The notes beneath the pieces were generated by a model. It searched no databases, was not told the origin of the DNA, and worked only from the letters and a program-made list of their open reading frames with translations. The translations under genes and the position numbers were made by a program. Below, piece by piece: positions 4,234 to 14,300 of a stretch of 62,394 nt of DNA. Source of the DNA: Longimicrobium sp. (GTDB lineage: Bacteria > Gemmatimonadota > Gemmatimonadetes > Longimicrobiales > Longimicrobiaceae); NCBI GenBank assembly GCA_036389795.1, contig DASVWD010000242.1:1-62394 (forward strand), written 5' to 3'. Within the stretch, counting starts at the first letter, position 1. Each line of letters opens with the position of its first letter.

Positions 4234-5550
4234 TCAGTACTGCTCCGCGAACATCACGAAGAATCGCTCCGCCAGCTTCTGCACGAACGCGCGCTGGCGC
4301 CACTCCAGCAGGCGGATCTCCCTCGCCTGCTCCAGGTCGGCGAAGAAGGTGTCGACCAGCTGCGTGCCGAACTCCTGGTCCAGGATGCCGATCACGCTCT
4401 CCTGGTTCAGCTCCTTGGAGCGGATGTCCATGTTGGCCGAGCCCACGATCGACCACTTCCCGTCGACCACCACCATCTTCGCGTGGATCATGGTGGTCTG
4501 GTACTCGTAGATCCGCACCCCCGCCGCCAGCAGCTCTTCGAAGTAGTGGTGCCCGGCCAGGCGCACCACCTTGGCGTCGGTGTAGTGGTTCGGCAGCAGC
4601 AGCCGCACGTCGACGCCGTTCCTCGCGCGCTCCATCAGGATCTGCCGGGTGTCGCGGTCGGGGGCGAAGTAGGCCGAGGTGAGGTAGATGCTCTCCTTCG
4701 CGCAGGCGAACGAGGTGTAGAAGAACACGCGCAAGGGGTGCGACGCCTGGGCGGGGGAGCTGACGACGTTGACGTGGCGGGCGAGCGCCTCGCCGGGGAG
4801 GTGCTCCGCCTCCTCGGGCTCGTCGGGGAAGAAGGCGTCGCCGATCAGGATCTCGCCGGTGGTGTTGGTCCACAGCTGCACGAACGCCGACTGCATGTTG
4901 CCGGCGAGGCAGCCGCGCACCTCCACCATGATGTCGCGCCAGTGCTTCTCGTCCTGGGCGTCGCCCATCCACTTGTCGGCCACGCTGGCGCCGCCGGTGA
5001 AGCCGACCCTCCCGTCCACCACGATGGCGCGGCGGTGGTTGCGCTTGTAGAAGGTGGCGATCTTCCCCAGGCGGAAGGCGGCGAACCAGCGCACCCGCCC
5101 GCCCGCCGCCTCCAGCTCGCGGAAGCGCTTGAGCGGCGCCCGCCATGCGCCCATCCCGTCCAGCATCACCCGCACCTGCACGCCGGCCTGCGCCCGCTCG
5201 CACAGCACGTCGAGGATGGCGTCGGAGACCTTCCCCGGCTCCCAGATGTAGGTCATGAAGTTGATGCTCCGCCGGGCGCCGCGCAGCGCCTCCAGGAGCG
5301 CGGGGAAGATCTCGACCCCGTTGTTGAGCACGCGCGCCGTGCCGCCCCTCTGCAGCGACGCGTTCACCACCCCCGAGACGCCCAGCAGGAACGCCTCGGA
5401 GCCCACGTCGGGGTGCTCGTAGAGCGTGAAGCGCCGGGGGCGGCGCCCCAGCGCGAAGAAGAGGCTGACGACGACCGATACGGTGCCGAGGACGCCGGCC
5501 ACGAAGAAGAGCGTGACCCACCACGGCCAGGAAGGCAGAGGCCAGCTCAC
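4234..5550 (-). CDS. Cardiolipin synthase-like phospholipase D family protein
   Basis: A two-domain PLD protein of 438 residues that would join phosphatidylglycerol units into cardiolipin at the inner membrane. The N-terminus has a hydrophobic stretch (about residues 5-33). PLD box 1 reads HRRAIVVDG and box 2 HAKMVVVDG followed by GSANMD. Box 1 has arginine where HxKxxxxD expects lysine; the codons (CAC CGC CGC) are clear. The start is GTG, sharing GTGA with the stop of the upstream RDD gene, so the two are translationally coupled. Family assignment is firm. Activity is less sure because of the box 1 change. Confidence 0.88.
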   Translation of the reverse strand: MSWPLPSWPWWVTLFFVAGVLGTVSVVVSLFFALGRRPRRFTLYEHPDVGSEAFLLGVSGVVNASLQRGGTARVLNNGVEIFPALLEALRGARRSINFMTYIWEPGKVSDAILDVLCERAQAGVQVRVMLDGMGAWRAPLKRFRELEAAGGRVRWFAAFRLGKIATFYKRNHRRAIVVDGRVGFTGGASVADKWMGDAQDEKHWRDIMVEVRGCLAGNMQSAFVQLWTNTTGEILIGDAFFPDEPEEAEHLPGEALARHVNVVSSPAQASHPLRVFFYTSFACAKESIYLTSAYFAPDRDTRQILMERARNGVDVRLLLPNHYTDAKVVRLAGHHYFEELLAAGVRIYEYQTTMIHAKMVVVDGKWSIVGSANMDIRSKELNQESVIGILDQEFGTQLVDTFFADLEQAREIRLLEWRQRAFVQKLAERFFVMFAEQY

Positions 5551-6827
5551 GGACCCGTTCTGCGGATCCCCCCGGCGCCGAGCGGCGCGCCGTACGAGGG
5601 CGCGGGGCGCGGCGCCGGCTGCGGCACGGAAGCGTCCTTGCGCTCGCGGATCACCACCGTCTCCGTGATCTTGTCGTGGATCGCCTGGCGGTTGCGGTCC
5701 CAGAACACCTGCACGAACCCCAGCAGCCCCGTGAGCAGCCCCGCCGCGTAGCCGCCGAAGCGCTCGAAGCTCATCCACAGCGTCATCGGCTGCCCGTTCA
5801 GCCGCACCACGCGGAGCCCCAGGAGCCGCTTCCCCGGCGTCTGCCCCTTCCAGAGCGCGGTGAACGCGGTGAAGTACAGCGCGTTCCACCCGAAGCCGAG
5901 CCCCAGGTCGTCCAGCCACTTGAGCAGCGAGTGCAGGAAGCCGCGGTCGCGCTCCTTCTCCAGCTCCCCACGCAGCTCGTCCCGGCTCTGCCGCAGCTCG
6001 TGCACGCTGCCGCGCAGCTCGTCGAGCGAATCGCGCGCCAGCGCCGAGCCCAGGCGCGAGCCCAGCGAGTCCGCCGCCGCCGAGTCGCGCGCGCCCACCG
6101 CGGCGGCGTAGAGCACGGCCAGCGAGTCGGGGGTGAGCGGGCGGACGGAGTCGCCGGGGAGCACGCCCTCCACCGCCCGGAGCCTCCACCCGCCGTCCTC
6201 GCCCTCCTCGCCCGCGGAGGCCGCCTGGACGACGGCGTCGCGGATGTCGGCGTCGGAGATCCCCATCTTCCGCATCTCGCGCACCATGCGCCGGGCCGCG
6301 GCGCGCGCCTCGGTGGTGTCGTCGGCGCCCTCCAGCTCGGCCATCCCGCCGATCATCCCGATCGTGGCGCCGAGCGACGGCTTCGGCACGTCGCCGCTCT
6401 GGCCCCCGCCGCCCGCCAGCCCGGCCTGCTGTGCGGCCGGGCGCTCGCCGTCCTCGTCGCCGCCGTCTCCGCCGAAGGCGCCGGCGACGCGGTGGATGAG
6501 GCTCAGGGTGACGCCGAAGAGGATGACGGCGCCCACGGAGCGGAAGGCGAAGCGCGCGCTCCTGCCGAAGAAGCCGCCGCCCTTGCCCAGCTTGCGCGAG
6601 GCGAAGACGAAGAACGCGATGGAGGCCAGCAGCCCGAAGAGCACGGCGCCGCCCACGTTGGCCAGGACGGCCACCAGGAGCAGGTCGAGGAGGATCGCCG
6701 CGAGGCGCCGCGACGGACGCGCGAGCGGCAGCCCCAGCAGGTGCGGCGCCACGGAGAACGCCTCCTGCGTGATGACGCGCCGGGGGTCGAAGCTCGGCGG
6801 CGGGGTCGCGTGGACGTAGCCGGACAT
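5547..6827 (-). CDS. RDD-family membrane protein with large internal insertion
   Basis: A 426-residue membrane protein. The RDD signature is split. ARPSRRLAAILLDLLLVAVL stands near the N-terminus, while GQTPGKRLLGLRVVRLNG and the helix ending FWDRNRQAIHDKITETVV come after residue 300. Between them lies a ~170-residue insert rich in D, E, S and A with a coiled-coil-like stretch (ELRGSVHELRQSRDELRGEL). RDD proteins are generally taken to be transporters or membrane-enzyme partners; the role here is unknown. It overlaps the downstream PLD gene by 4 nt, suggesting a joint membrane-lipid or envelope function. Confidence 0.82.
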   Translation of the reverse strand: MSGYVHATPPPSFDPRRVITQEAFSVAPHLLGLPLARPSRRLAAILLDLLLVAVLANVGGAVLFGLLASIAFFVFASRKLGKGGGFFGRSARFAFRSVGAVILFGVTLSLIHRVAGAFGGDGGDEDGERPAAQQAGLAGGGGQSGDVPKPSLGATIGMIGGMAELEGADDTTEARAAARRMVREMRKMGISDADIRDAVVQAASAGEEGEDGGWRLRAVEGVLPGDSVRPLTPDSLAVLYAAAVGARDSAAADSLGSRLGSALARDSLDELRGSVHELRQSRDELRGELEKERDRGFLHSLLKWLDDLGLGFGWNALYFTAFTALWKGQTPGKRLLGLRVVRLNGQPMTLWMSFERFGGYAAGLLTGLLGFVQVFWDRNRQAIHDKITETVVIRERKDASVPQPAPRPAPSYGAPLGAGGIRRTGP

Positions 6828-6911
6828 GCGCGCGCTGGGATTCGGGGACGATTCCGCGCGGGGAATCTACATCCTGCGCGGCCCGGCGTACAATCGTCGT
6901 GCCAGATGGCG

Positions 6912-7553
6912 TCAGGGGGAGAACGCCTCGAGCACCATCAGCCGCCACAGGCCGCCCGCGGAGCCGCCGCCCCGGCGCGCCACGCGGAAGCCGGCTTCCT
7001 CCAGCAGCGCGGCGGCCTCGGCGCGCGAGTACATGCGCCGGTAGCGCACGCGGGCCAGGCGCATCGCCGCGTGCAGCAGCTTCATCGCGGGCGGGTCGCG
7101 CGACCAGTCGAGGAGCACCAGGCGCCCTCCGGGGCGCAGCACGCGCCGCACCTCCGCGAGCACCCTCCGCGGCGCCTCCCAGTAGTGGAGCGAGCTGGCG
7201 CTGACCACGGTGTCGAACGAGGCGTCGCGGAGCGGCAGCGCCTCCGCCGCCCCGGCCGCGAGCGCGGCGGCACCCAGCGCCCCCGGCAGCCTCTCGCGCC
7301 CGGCGGCGAGCATCTCCGGCGCGAAGTCGACGCCGACGTAGCGCGAGAGCCGGACGTCCCACGCGCGGAGCCGCGGCAGCAGCCCCGCCGTCCCGCACCC
7401 CAGGTCCAGCACCTCGCCGGGCGCCGCGCCCGCCAGGAACGGCCGCAGCAGCGCCAGGCTCCGCTCGACGTACTTCGCCCAGCGCCGGTCGTACTCCGCG
7501 GCGTGCGCGGCGTACTCGCGGCGGATGCGCTGGGCGGGCGGGGGACGAGTCAT
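6912..7553 (-). CDS. Class I SAM-dependent methyltransferase
   Basis: A methyltransferase of about 213 residues (Methyltransf_11/UbiE type). Motif I is VLDLGCGTAGLLPRL, followed by VGVDFAPEML (motif II), DASFDTVVSASSLHYW (post-motif) and LRPGGRLVLLDWSRD. The substrate is unknown. The start at 7553 (MTRPPP) is preferred over a GTG at 7577 that lies within a dispersed palindrome; no strong Shine-Dalgarno decides it. It stands alone, 84 nt before the RDD gene on the same strand. Confidence 0.85.
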   Translation of the reverse strand: MTRPPPAQRIRREYAAHAAEYDRRWAKYVERSLALLRPFLAGAAPGEVLDLGCGTAGLLPRLRAWDVRLSRYVGVDFAPEMLAAGRERLPGALGAAALAAGAAEALPLRDASFDTVVSASSLHYWEAPRRVLAEVRRVLRPGGRLVLLDWSRDPPAMKLLHAAMRLARVRYRRMYSRAEAAALLEEAGFRVARRGGGSAGGLWRLMVLEAFSP

Positions 7554-7980
7554 GCTGATATCACGGAAGGACCTCACACGGAGTCAGCGGAGTAACATCC
7601 TGTCGTTCTCCGGTCATTCCGTTTCCCCCGTGCAGTAATCCCACCCCGCGAGGCTCGCCGGCGTGCGCCGGCTCGAGTAATGCCATGGCAGCGGTTTACG
7701 CTGCCGTGGCATTCTCGCTCCCAGACCGGGGTGGTTGGAGGGCCGCTGTGTCCGGGATCAACTCCTCCTGGCGGAGCCATGCGGCGACCACGTAGAGGAT
7801 CACGCGCATCTTCCCGGCCGCGACCGCGCCCCGCCGGTTGCGTCCCTGCGCCCCGCCTGTCGGCGGGGCGCACGGTCGTCCCCGCCGGAAACCAGCCTGG
7901 CACGTCCGCCGGGAGCATGGTCTCGATCCCCCCGCACCCTGCCGTCTCCGTCGAACGGCGCCGCTGGAGGCGCCCGCGGT
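7554..7980. other. Intergenic region with a palindrome and a hairpin
   Basis: It holds a degenerate copy of the CTCACACGGAGTCA palindrome family (7572-7612) and, at 7679-7713, a 15-bp stem with one wobble pair (AATGCCATGGCAGCG, loop GTTTAC region). The hairpin is a candidate end signal. I see no gene here. Confidence 0.55.
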
Positions 7981-8331
7981 TCAGTCCAGCCGGCCGCCCT
8001 CCGACTCCCAGGCCAGCACGTTGTCCTCCGCAGGGATCCACCCGCCCGACCGGTCGAGCCGGCCGCGCTGCTCGGGTGAGAGCAGGCTGCGGATGTCGGT
8101 CTCCAGCATGGCGCGCAGCTCCGCGAGCTCCGCCGGCGTCGGCTCGTGCGCCACGCCAGGGGTGTCGGGCTCGGAGTACCATCCGCCGAGCCGGGCCGGG
8201 GTGTCCGACGCGTGCAGGAGCGCGTAGAGCCGCTGCTGGTACTTGCTGTCGATCGCCCGCAGCTGGGCGAGCTGACCGGCATCGAGCTCCAGCCCTCCGA
8301 GCATCTGCGCGGCGACGGTGAAAGCGTCCAT
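7981..8331 (-). CDS. Small protein of unknown function, faintly Spy/LTxxQ-like
   Basis: A 116-residue protein I do not recognise. It contains helical stretches LDAGQLAQLRAIDSKYQQRL and ETDIRSLLSPEQRGRLD that recall the LTxxQ repeats of Spy/CpxP chaperones, but there is no signal peptide, so the likeness may be superficial. It starts 21 nt behind the end of the glucan synthase gene on the same strand and may be co-transcribed with it. Confidence 0.65.
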   Translation of the reverse strand: MDAFTVAAQMLGGLELDAGQLAQLRAIDSKYQQRLYALLHASDTPARLGGWYSEPDTPGVAHEPTPAELAELRAMLETDIRSLLSPEQRGRLDRSGGWIPAEDNVLAWESEGGRLD

Positions 8332-8352
8332 TCCAACCCCCGGTTCCGAGTA

Positions 8353-11300
8353 TCAACGGCCCACCTGCAGCGGCCGCACCTCCACCTCGCGCCGCGCGCC
8401 GTCGTCCACCAGCGGGATCTCGGCCGAATCCAGCACGCGCCCGTCCACGCTCACCTCGGCGCCCAGGCGGCGCACGCCCGCCGGGTCGTGCACGGTGATG
8501 GCGTACACGCTCCGGCCGAAGCGGTATGCGATCGAGAACTCTCCCCACCCGCCGGGGACGCAGGGGCGGATGGCCAGGCGGTCGCCGCGGCGGTCGAAGC
8601 CGAGGATCGCCTCCAGGCCCACGCGGTACATCCAGCTCGCCGAGCCGGTGTACCACGTCCACCCGCCGCGCCCCACCTGTCCGGCGGCGGTGTAGACGTC
8701 GGCCGCGACCACGTACGGCTCCACCTGGTACGTGTCGACCTGGGCCGGCGTGCGCGCGTGGGTGAGCGGGTTGATCATCTGGTAGAGCTCGAAGGCGCGG
8801 TCCCCGTCCCCCGAGAGCGCCGTGGCCAGCACGGCCCAGAGCGCCGCGTGCGTGTACTGCGCGCCGTTCTCGCGCACGCCGGGAAGGTAGCCCTTGATGT
8901 AGCCGGGATCGCGCGGCGTGGCGTCGAACGGCGGCGCCAGCAGCAGCAGGAGGCGCTCGTCCTCGCGCACCAGGTGCTCTTCCAGGGAGCGCATGGCCGT
9001 CGCCCGCCGCTCTGGATCGCCCGCGGCCGAGATCACGCTCCAGCTCTGGGCGATGGAGTCGATCCGGCACTCGTCGCTCGTGGCGGAGCCCAGTGGCGCG
9101 CCGTCGTCGAAGTAGGCGCGGCGGTACCAGGCCCCGTCCCACCCGTGCGCCTCCACCGCCGCGGCATAGCGAGCGGCCGTCGCCCGCAGCTCCGCCGCGA
9201 CGCCATCGTCCCCCCGCGCGCCGGCGCGGACGGCGAAGCGGCGCAGCGTGTCGGCCAGGAACCACGCCAGCCACACGCTCTCGCCCCGTCCCTCCACCCC
9301 CACCCGGTTCATCCCGTCGTTCCAGTCGCCCGCGCCGATCAGCGGCAGGCCGTGCGCGCCGGAGGTGCACGCCTTCCGCAGCGCGCGCAGGCAGTGCTCG
9401 TACACGCTGGCGACCTCGTCCGAGACGGAGGGGAGGTCGTACACCTCGTGCTCGTGCGGCTCCAGCGCTCGCATGGCGAGGAAGGGGACCCGCTCGTCGA
9501 GCAAGGACGCGTCGCCCGTGACCCGCACGTAGTGGTCGGCGACGTACGGCAGCCAGGCGAGGTCGTCGGAGAAGCGGGTGCGCACCCCGCGCCCGCTCTG
9601 CGGGTGCCACCAGTGCTGCACGTCGCCCTCCACGAACTGCCGCGCCGCCGCGCGCACCACGTGCTCGCGGGCGAGCGCGGGCTCGGCGTGGACGAACGCC
9701 ATCACGTCCTGCAGCTGGTCGCGGAAGCCGTAGGCGCCGCTGCTCTGGTACAGCGCCGAGCGCGCCCACATGCGGCAGGCGAGCGCCTGGTAGAGGGTCC
9801 AGCGGTTCAGCATCGCGTCGAACGAGGGCTCCGGCGTGCGGACGGCGATCACCGACAGCCGCTCCGCCCATCCGTCCACGCTCCGCGCCGCCGCCGAGCG
9901 CGCGAGGGCGGGGTCGCGGTACGCGTCCACCAGCCGCCGCGCCTCGTCCTCCCCCTCCGCCGCGCCGAGGAGCACCACCACGTCGCGCGCCTCGCCGGGG
10001 GCCAGCTCCAGCACGCACCGCAGCGCGGCGCAGGGGTCCATTCCCGCGCCGTGCCGGCCGGAGAGCGCCTCGCCACGCAGGCCGGCCGGGGCCGCGAGCG
10101 TGCCGTTGCGGCCCAGGAACTCGCGCCGGTCGCCGGTGTGGCCGGCCAGCGGCTCGCTCAGCGCGCAGAAGGCCACCTGCCCGGCGAACTGCGGGTCGAA
10201 GAAGTTGCGCGCGAACACCGCGCCGCGACCCGCGTCCACCCCGGTCTGCACCTGGTGCTGCGTGTGCTCGCGCAGCACGCCCAGCGTCCACTCGGCGTAC
10301 GCGACGAGCGCGATGCGGCGCGGCGTGGCACCCGGGTTGGCGACGCAGAGCCGCGACACCTTCACCGGGTCGTCGCCCGCCATCGCCATCACGAGCCGCG
10401 TGGCGATGCCGGCGTGCTCGTGCGCGAACGAGGTCCAGCCGGCGCCGTGGCGCACGGTGTACGGCGCGTTGCGGCGGACGGGCGCGGGGGTGGCGCTCCA
10501 CGTCTCGCCGCTCTCCTCGTCGCGCAGGTACAGCGCCTCGCCCGCGGGGTCGCCCACGGGGTCGTTGTGCCACGGGGTGAGCCGGTAGAAGAAGCTGTTC
10601 TTCGCCCAGGTGAAGCCGCCGCCGCGCTCGGTGACCAGAAAGCCGCCGCGCGCGTTCGCCACCACGTTGGCCCACGGCGCGGGGGGAACGCGGTCGCCGC
10701 GCACCCGCACCTCGTAGTCGTCCTCCACGGTCAATCCCCCGAAGCCGTTGTCGAAGCGGAGCGCCGCGGCGCCGGCCTCCTCATCCGCGCCGTCGTCCGC
10801 GCCCGCCGGCAGGTCCGACGCCCGGCGCGCGGACGGGGAGGGCGGGTCCGCTGCAGAGGCGAAAGATGCGGAACGATGCGCGCCGCTGCGCCGGAGCGCG
10901 GGCGCGGGGACGATGCGCCGCTCGGGGGCGCGGACGACGAGGACGTCGGGCTCGCCGTCTTCGCCCACGTCGTCGGGCGCCAGCCGCGCGGCCAGGATGC
11001 GGCCCAGCGAGCGGCCGTCGCACTCCACGTGCACGCGGGCGGTGGCGCGCAGCATGAGGAGCTGCTCCGCGGGGAGCAGGTCGTGCTGCCGCACGAACAC
11101 GCCCCCTGGCTGGTCCAGCACGCCCGCGTCGCTCGAGGCGGCGAGCGCCTCGGCGATCCGCTCCGGGAGCTGCTGCAGGTAGCTGGCGGGCTGCCGGTCG
11201 ACCACCACCAGGTCAACCTTCATCCCGCGGCGCCGCCAGTAGTGGTGCGCGGCGAAGAGCTGGCGCAGCGTGGGCAGCCCCTCGGCCGAGTCGAGGGTGG

Positions 11301-14300
11301 CCAGCACCACCGGCAGGTCGCCCGAGACGCCGTTCGCCCACAGCAGGGGCTGCGAGCCGCGGCTCCGGAGCAGCTCCTCCGGGCCGGCGCGCAGCTCGGG
11401 GGCGGGATAGAAGAGGTAGCCGGCCAGCTCCTGGAAGACGGCGGCCTCGGCGGGGGTCACGCCCAGCTCGCGCAGCTCCACCTGGGTGCTGGTCCACGCC
11501 AGGTCGAGCGCGCGCTGGGCGGCGTGCGGGTCGTGGTAGCGCCCCGCCAGCTCGAAGGCGCGCTCGCGCGAGTCGGCCACCAGCGTGGTGAAGGCGGCGG
11601 ACGCCGACTGCCCCGGCTCCAGGCGGAGGCGCGCGCGCAGCGCGAAGACGGGGTCCAGCACGGCGCCGGTGGTCCCGGAGAGCGCGCCGTCCGCCTCCAG
11701 CGCCAGCGGCGCGCGGGTGGAGCGCCCGCGGCCCACGAAGCGCGCGCGGTCGGTCTCGCAGCTCACCTCGCCCGCGCGGTGGGGGCCGGCGTCCACCACG
11801 TGCACGCACCAGAGCGGCTTCTCGCCGGCCGAGCGCGGCCGGCGCGTGGCGGTCACCGCCGTGCACCAGGGGTGGTACTCGGTCTCCACGAACAGGTTGG
11901 CGAACGCCGGGTGCGCGCGGTCGGCGTCGGGGAGGCCCAGCACGATCTCGCCGTAGCTGGTGAGCTCCACCTCGCGGGGGCGGTCGCCCCGGTTGGTCAC
12001 GGTGACGCGCCGCACCTCGGCGTGGTCGCCGGGGACCACGGTGATCTCGGTGCGGGTCTCCACCTCGCCGTCGGCGCGGTGGAAGGTGACGCGGTCGGTG
12101 GCGAGGAGCGCGTGGTACACGTCGGCCGGGGCGCACACGGGCTGGTGCGCGGCCGACCAGGCGCGCCCCGTCGCCAGGTCCTTGACGTAGCAGAACTGCC
12201 CCGTGCTGTCGCTGGTGCCGTCGGCGCGCCAGCGGGTGACGGCCAGCTCGCCGTGGCGGCTGTAGCCGGAGCCGCAGTGGCTCACCATCAGCGTGTAGGG
12301 GAGGCGTCCCAGCAGCGCCACGTGCGGCTGCGGCGTGTCGGCCGCGTGGATCTCGCGCACGGCCGGCCGCTCCAGCTCGGGGTCGGGGAGCGCCTCGTCG
12401 GGGCGCGCGGCCTGCGGCTCCTGCAGCGCCAGCCGGCGCGGGATGCGCTCGTGCAGCAGCAGCTCGGCCGAGCGCACCAGGGGGTCGGCGTGGAAGCGCC
12501 GCTGCCACCGGTCGCCGTCCAGCACGTTGGCCAGCGCCACCAGCGTCATCCCCACGTGGTGCGCCATGTAGTTCTTCACCACGGCGTAGCGCGCCCCCGG
12601 CTCGGGGCGGGTGTAGTCGAGCGCGTCGCGGAAGCCGTACGGCCCCAGCGCGCCCATCTTCTCCAGCGCGCCCAGGTTGGCCAGCGCCCGCCGCGGCTCC
12701 ACCAGCGCCGCGAGCGCCGAGGCGTACGGGGCCACCACCAGATCGCGCCCCAGCCCGCGCTTCAGCGCCAGGTCGGGGACGCCGAAGGCGCGGTACTGGT
12801 AGGTAAGGTGGCGGTCGCGCAGGTTGTAGGCGCTCTCGCTGACCCCCCAGGGGACGCCGCGCGCGGCCCCGTAGGCCAGCTGGCGCCCCACCGCCCCCGC
12901 CGCGCTCTGGTCCAGCAGGGTGGAGGGGAGCGAGCGCATCACCAGCGCGGGCATCAGGTACTCGAACATGCTCCCGCTCCACGACACCAGCGCGGTGTGG
13001 CCGGCGGCGTGGGTGAGGGTGCGCCCCAGGTGGAACCAGTGCCCGGCCGGGACGTCGCCCCGGGCGATGGCGACGAAGCTGGCCAGCCGCGCCTCCGAGG
13101 CCAGCAGGTCGTAGGTGGACGGGTCCAGCGCGTGGGCCGCCTCCTGGTAGCCGATGGAGAACAGCTTCCGCTCGCCGTCGAAGAGGAAGCGGAAGTCCAT
13201 CTCCATGGCGTACCGGTACGCGCGGCTCCCCACCGCCTCCAGCCGCGCCACCAGCTCCGAGGCGGCGGTGCTGCGCTCCGCGAGCCGGCGGAGGGTGAGG
13301 GGCGGCGACTCTCCGTCCGCGCCGGCGTACGTCTGCCCCCCGTCTCCCATCGGGTTCGCCGCGTGCTCGTCGATGCGGCGCGCGCTCCACGCGATCCACT
13401 CCGCCGCCGGCGCGGAGCCGTCGGGCGCCAGGCCGGCCGAGTGCAGCCCTGCGAGCGCCCGGCGGAGGACGTCCCCCGCGGCGGCGAGCGGCGCGGGAGC
13501 GGGATCGGCGGAATCGGCCCCGTCCAGCAGCGCCCGCGCGGCGCGCACCTGCTCCGCGGCCCGCGCCACGGCCGCCCTCGCCGCGGCGTCGCCCAGCACC
13601 GCGGGCGAGGTGGCCAGCTCGTCCAGGCGGCCGAGCGCCAGCGAGAGCGCGGCGGCCAGCGCGCGCGCCACGCGCCCGTCCGCCACCGGGGCGTCGGCGA
13701 TCTCCAGGCACGCCTGCCGCAGCGCGATCAGGTGGCCGGCCAGGTTGCCGCTGTCGACGGTGGAGACGTACGCCGGCTCCAGCACACGCAGGTCGTGCAG
13801 GTCGTACCAGTTGTAGAAGTGGCCCCGGAAGCGGCGCATCCGCTCCAGCGCGCGGAAGGCCAGCTCCAGCCGCGCGGTCATCTCCGACGCGGTGACGAAC
13901 CCCAGGTCGCACGCGCTGGCGGTGGCCAGGAGCTGCAGCCCCAGGTTGGTGGGCGAGGTGCGCATCGCCACCACCGGAAGCGGGTCTTCCTGGAAGTTGT
14001 CGGGCACGAGCCCGTGCGTCTCGGCCGTGACGAAGCGGTCGAAGTAGCGCCAGTGCAGGAGCGCGTACCGCATCGCCTGGCCGGTGGCGGCGGCGGGCAG
14101 CCGGTGGGCGCGGCGCGCGGAAGGCTTCCCCAGCGCGTGGGCGATCGCCGGGGAGAGGGTCCACAGCAGGCTCAGGGGGAGGACCGCGGCCAGGAGCGGC
14201 GGCAGCGGGGCGTCGCCCGTCCGCGCCGCCAGCGCCAGCGCTCCGATCCCGACGGAGACCGCCACCGCCGGCCCCATCGTCCGCCACGCGGCGCGCGGCG

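Noticed and set aside
4234-7398. 1054-codon minus-strand frame as one protein
   Set aside because: Only the 438 residues after the GTG at 5550 are a PLD protein; the rest is an out-of-frame image of the RDD and methyltransferase genes.
2956-7553. MBL hydrolase and methyltransferase as tailoring enzymes of the micropeptides
   Set aside because: They are on the opposite strand, separated by repeats, and have ordinary family features; adjacency alone does not support it, so it is left as a possibility only.
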